Assembly (NCBI RefSeq): GCF_019431355.1
Contig: NZ_CP080269.1
Location: forward strand, 4,459,001 to 4,523,000
Length of the DNA: 64,000 nucleotides
DNA from: Paenibacillus sp. R14(2021)
GTDB taxonomy: Bacteria > Bacillota > Bacilli > Paenibacillales > Paenibacillaceae
Direction of reading: 5' to 3'
A program made the translations under genes and the position numbers. Shown here piece by piece: positions 61,642 to 64,000 of the stretch (the stretch's first letter is position 1; the number at the start of each line of letters is the position of its first letter). The notes under the pieces are model-generated. The model was given only the letters and a program-made list of their open reading frames with translations. It had not been told where the DNA came from and ran no database searches.

Positions 61642-62949
61642 TTATCCCTGCGGGAAGAACTGCGGCAAATACGCTTTGTTCGCCTCCAGCATCTCGTTCA
61701 GCAGCGGAATGGCAGTGTTCACGTTCGGCACAAGCGGATGGTGGACCATCGCCTGCAGCGCGAGATCCCGGTCTCCGGTGACCGCTGCGCGAATGGCCAG
61801 CTGCTCGTAGGTTTTGACCGCATGGATCAGACCCTTCACATGCGCGGGAACTCGCGTGAGCGGCAGCGGAAGCGGACCGTTCCGCGTCACGACGCAGTTG
61901 ACCTCAATGGCCGCTTCCACCGGCAGGAAGTCGATTACGCCGCGGTTCGCGACATTGAGCGTCTGAATGTCGTTCGTGCCGTTATGAAGTGACTTCATCA
62001 GGTTGACCGCCGCTTCGGAATAGAAGGCGCCGCCGCGCTGCTCCAGCTGCTTCGGCTTCTCGTTCAGCTCCGGATCGCTGTAGAGCCGGAACAGCTCATC
62101 CTCGACGCGTTTGACGACAGCTGCGCGGTGGCCATCGCGCAGAAGCGCTTCCTGCTGCTCCGCCAGCATCTCGTCGGTCATGTAGAAGTATTTCAGATAA
62201 TAGGACGGCAGCCCGCCGAGCGAGCGGAGGAAATCAGGATTCCAGCCGTTTTGCGGCACGTTTTTGCCGGTAAACCCCGCAGGATTATTCAGCAGCTCCG
62301 GAAGCTTGTCTTCGCCGTTCACGTCAACCCGCGTGACCCAGTGCAGATGATTAAGACCGACGAATTCCGTATAAATTTGGGCGGGCGGCGTATTGTACGT
62401 CTGCGACAGCCATTTGGTCAAGCCGATGGGAGCATTGCACAATCCGACGCTGCGAACGTTGGTATAGGTATGAATGGCCTCCGTCACCATACCGGCAGGG
62501 TTGGTGAAATTGAGCAGCCATGCGTTCGGAGCAAGCTCCTCCATATCGCGGCAAATATCAAGCAGCACCGGGATCGTCCGCAGCGCCTTCATCATGCCTC
62601 CGGGGCCGGTCGTTTCCTGCCCGATGACCCCGTATTTGAGCGGGATGGACTCATCGCGGCCGCGGGCTTCCAGCATCCCGACACGCATCTGCGTACTGAT
62701 GAAATCGGCATCCCGAATCGCCTCCCTGCGGTCTGTCGTCAGGTGCACGTCAATGGGCAGGCCGGACTGCTCGACCATCCGTTTGGCCAAATTCCCCACG
62801 ATGCTCAGCTTATGAAGCCCTGCCTCGATATCGACAAGCCACAGCTCTTTAATCGGCAGCTCCTGATGGAAACGGATAAATCCTTCCACCAGCTCCGGGG
62901 TGTACGAGGAACCGCCCCCGATGACGGCAACTTTCAATCCTTTACTCAT
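61642..62949 (-). CDS. GH4 6-phospho-beta-glucosidase-type enzyme
   Basis: 435 residues. The NAD-binding loop is VAVIGGGSSYTPELVEGF; then STQMRVGMLEARGRDE and GQETTGPGGMMKALR. The metal site is SVGLCNAPIGLTKW (Cys) with VGLNHLHW (His). GH4 enzymes use NAD and a divalent metal to split phosphorylated glycosides by oxidation-elimination. LicH of B. subtilis is the nearest in pattern and length. ATG 62949 has AGGAT eight bases upstream; GTG 62958 is possible. The sugar kinase gene lies 37 bases upstream on the same strand. No PTS gene is in view. Confidence 0.9.
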   Translation of the reverse strand: MSKGLKVAVIGGGSSYTPELVEGFIRFHQELPIKELWLVDIEAGLHKLSIVGNLAKRMVEQSGLPIDVHLTTDRREAIRDADFISTQMRVGMLEARGRDESIPLKYGVIGQETTGPGGMMKALRTIPVLLDICRDMEELAPNAWLLNFTNPAGMVTEAIHTYTNVRSVGLCNAPIGLTKWLSQTYNTPPAQIYTEFVGLNHLHWVTRVDVNGEDKLPELLNNPAGFTGKNVPQNGWNPDFLRSLGGLPSYYLKYFYMTDEMLAEQQEALLRDGHRAAVVKRVEDELFRLYSDPELNEKPKQLEQRGGAFYSEAAVNLMKSLHNGTNDIQTLNVANRGVIDFLPVEAAIEVNCVVTRNGPLPLPLTRVPAHVKGLIHAVKTYEQLAIRAAVTGDRDLALQAMVHHPLVPNVNTAIPLLNEMLEANKAYLPQFFPQG

Positions 62950-62986
62950 GCTGGCCACATCCTGTTCTATCGATTTTGGTCAAGGC

Positions 62987-63964
62987 TTAGATAGCTGCAA
63001 AATCACCAAGCGCCCGCATCCGCTCGCACACCTCAGGCGCAATCGTTCCCCCGTCTGCTTCCATCGCGGACCATACAGCGCCGAAGACAGGATCCACCTT
63101 AAGCAGGGCGACGGAAGCGCCAGGCGCCGCGGCATGCACAAGCTCCTCCAGCGGGCCGCGAATCCAGCCGCCGGTGTCGCCGCGGGTCAGCAAGCTTCCT
63201 GCCAGGACGACGTCGAAGACGTCCTGCGACATGCCAAGCCGTCTCGCGACGGCTGCGGCTGCTTGGCCCAGCTCTGTTCCTTGGCGTCGCAGAATGGCAA
63301 GCGAAGCTGCGTCCCCTATCGCCGCGGCCTCGAACAGCAGCTTAGCGGCGTCGACGGGCACGGTCTTGTTATGGTCGAGGTAATCGTTGAACATCGCCTC
63401 GACGCTGGCATACCCAAGCAGGCGGAGAAGCGGGTCCGTGAGGAGCGTAGGCTCGTCGCGTCCGTCCCAGGCGCGGACGACGGAGCGGAATACCTCAATA
63501 TTGAGCGCGCCGCCGCCGCCGAAATCGCCGTACATATAATTGAAGCCGCCGATCTGCAGATGCTCGCCGAAGCGATTGCGGCCCGCGCAGTTCGTCCCGG
63601 TGCCGCAGATGACGGAAATGCCGTAAGGACGATCTGTGCCCGCGCGAAGTCCGATCATCGTGTCGCAGTCGATGGAATGGCGGGGAAGGCCGATCGCCGC
63701 GACCAAAGGCCGCAGGATGCGGTAATCCGTTTCGCGGTCGGCGCCCGCCAGCCCGAAGTACGCGTGCTGCACGTCGTCATGCTTCACGCCCGCGGACTTC
63801 AGCGCTTCGTTCACGGCGCCGGCCAGATGCCGCTTGGCTTCCGCGGCGTCGATCTGGTGATTGCCGTTGCCGCTCTGGCCTTTGCCAAGCACAAAGCCGT
63901 GCTCGTCGGTCAGCAGCGCATGCGTCTTGCTGCCGCCGCCGTCAATGCCAAGATAATAGGGCAT
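62987..63964 (-). CDS. BadF/BadG-type ATPase, N-acetylglucosamine-kinase-like
   Basis: 325 residues of the actin/ASKHA fold. The phosphate-1 loop is YLGIDGGGSKTHALL; phosphate-2 is SVICGTGTNCAGRN, and YMYGDFGGGGALNIEV holds the catalytic region. VVLAGSLLTRGD is the adenosine motif. It is like eukaryotic-type GlcNAc kinases found in bacterial sugar loci. Placed just before a GH4 gene, it probably phosphorylates the sugar or disaccharide that GH4 then splits. AAGGAGCTGG precedes ATG 63964; the operon may start beyond the right edge. Confidence 0.88.
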   Translation of the reverse strand: MPYYLGIDGGGSKTHALLTDEHGFVLGKGQSGNGNHQIDAAEAKRHLAGAVNEALKSAGVKHDDVQHAYFGLAGADRETDYRILRPLVAAIGLPRHSIDCDTMIGLRAGTDRPYGISVICGTGTNCAGRNRFGEHLQIGGFNYMYGDFGGGGALNIEVFRSVVRAWDGRDEPTLLTDPLLRLLGYASVEAMFNDYLDHNKTVPVDAAKLLFEAAAIGDAASLAILRRQGTELGQAAAAVARRLGMSQDVFDVVLAGSLLTRGDTGGWIRGPLEELVHAAAPGASVALLKVDPVFGAVWSAMEADGGTIAPEVCERMRALGDFAAI

Positions 63965-64000
63965 GTGCTCCAGCTCCTTAATTTCTATGGGTATGCGGCC

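Overview
The window looks like chromosome of a moderately high-GC, spore-forming Firmicute of the Paenibacillaceae (Paenibacillus or Cohnella type). The signs are a T-box leader on a histidyl-tRNA synthetase gene, a PdaA-like spore-cortex deacetylase, a YesM/YesN two-component pair beside a sugar ABC importer, several AraC regulators, GH127 and GH4 glycosidases, strong AGGAGG-type ribosome sites, GTG/TTG starts and U-tailed terminators. I see no rRNA, tRNA, CRISPR, prophage or insertion sequence.

Layout. 1-5.3 kb: 3' truncated hisS with a T-box leader, two methyltransferases, an orphan divergent UMP kinase preceded by a tiny leader ORF that runs into a terminator, and a polysaccharide deacetylase. 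5.4-10.3 kb: a translationally coupled SWIM-protein / SNF2-helicase pair. 10.8-15.4 kb: RNase HI, thioredoxin-like protein, lipoprotein alpha/beta hydrolase, then a VanY / VanZ / ECF-sigma group whose two promoters share a sequence. 15.5-17.7 kb: duplicated azoreductases with an AhpD-like protein. 18-24.8 kb: a GGDEF-EAL protein overlapping a solute-binding lipoprotein, M48 protease, hydrolase-like protein and ROK sugar kinase. 24.9-27.7 kb: TetR/SDR pair with visible operators, and a LacI regulator.

27.9-35.6 kb holds small and secreted hypotheticals, a FlxA-like coiled-coil protein, a YCF48-like propeller, a VOC protein and a second SNF2 helicase with the SWIM domain fused at its N-terminus. 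35.8-42.7 kb is a glycan-catabolic block: AraC, GH127, a GH127 3' remnant, AraC, an FG-GAP protein without signal peptide, and a Gfo/Idh oxidoreductase. 42.7-53.8 kb: nucleotidyltransferase, AraC-GyrI regulator, PdaA, an sRNA or leader candidate, a hybrid histidine kinase, a RacA-like protein, an SPFH protein, pirin and small proteins. 53.9-64 kb: FAH-family enzyme, a complete sugar ABC importer (no ATPase) with its YesM/YesN system, GNAT, then GH4 6-phospho-glycosidase with a BadF/NAGK-type sugar kinase running off the right edge.

The most novel-looking signals are regulatory: (1) the leader peptide/terminator in front of the UMP kinase paralogue; (2) a 22-bp element repeated with only three A/T swaps upstream of azoR2 and of the pirin gene; (3) the 24-bp promoter element shared by vanY and the vanZ-sigma operon; (4) a short C-rich transcript candidate at 46.57-46.67 kb. 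All functions are inferred from sequence motifs read by eye; no database search was possible.
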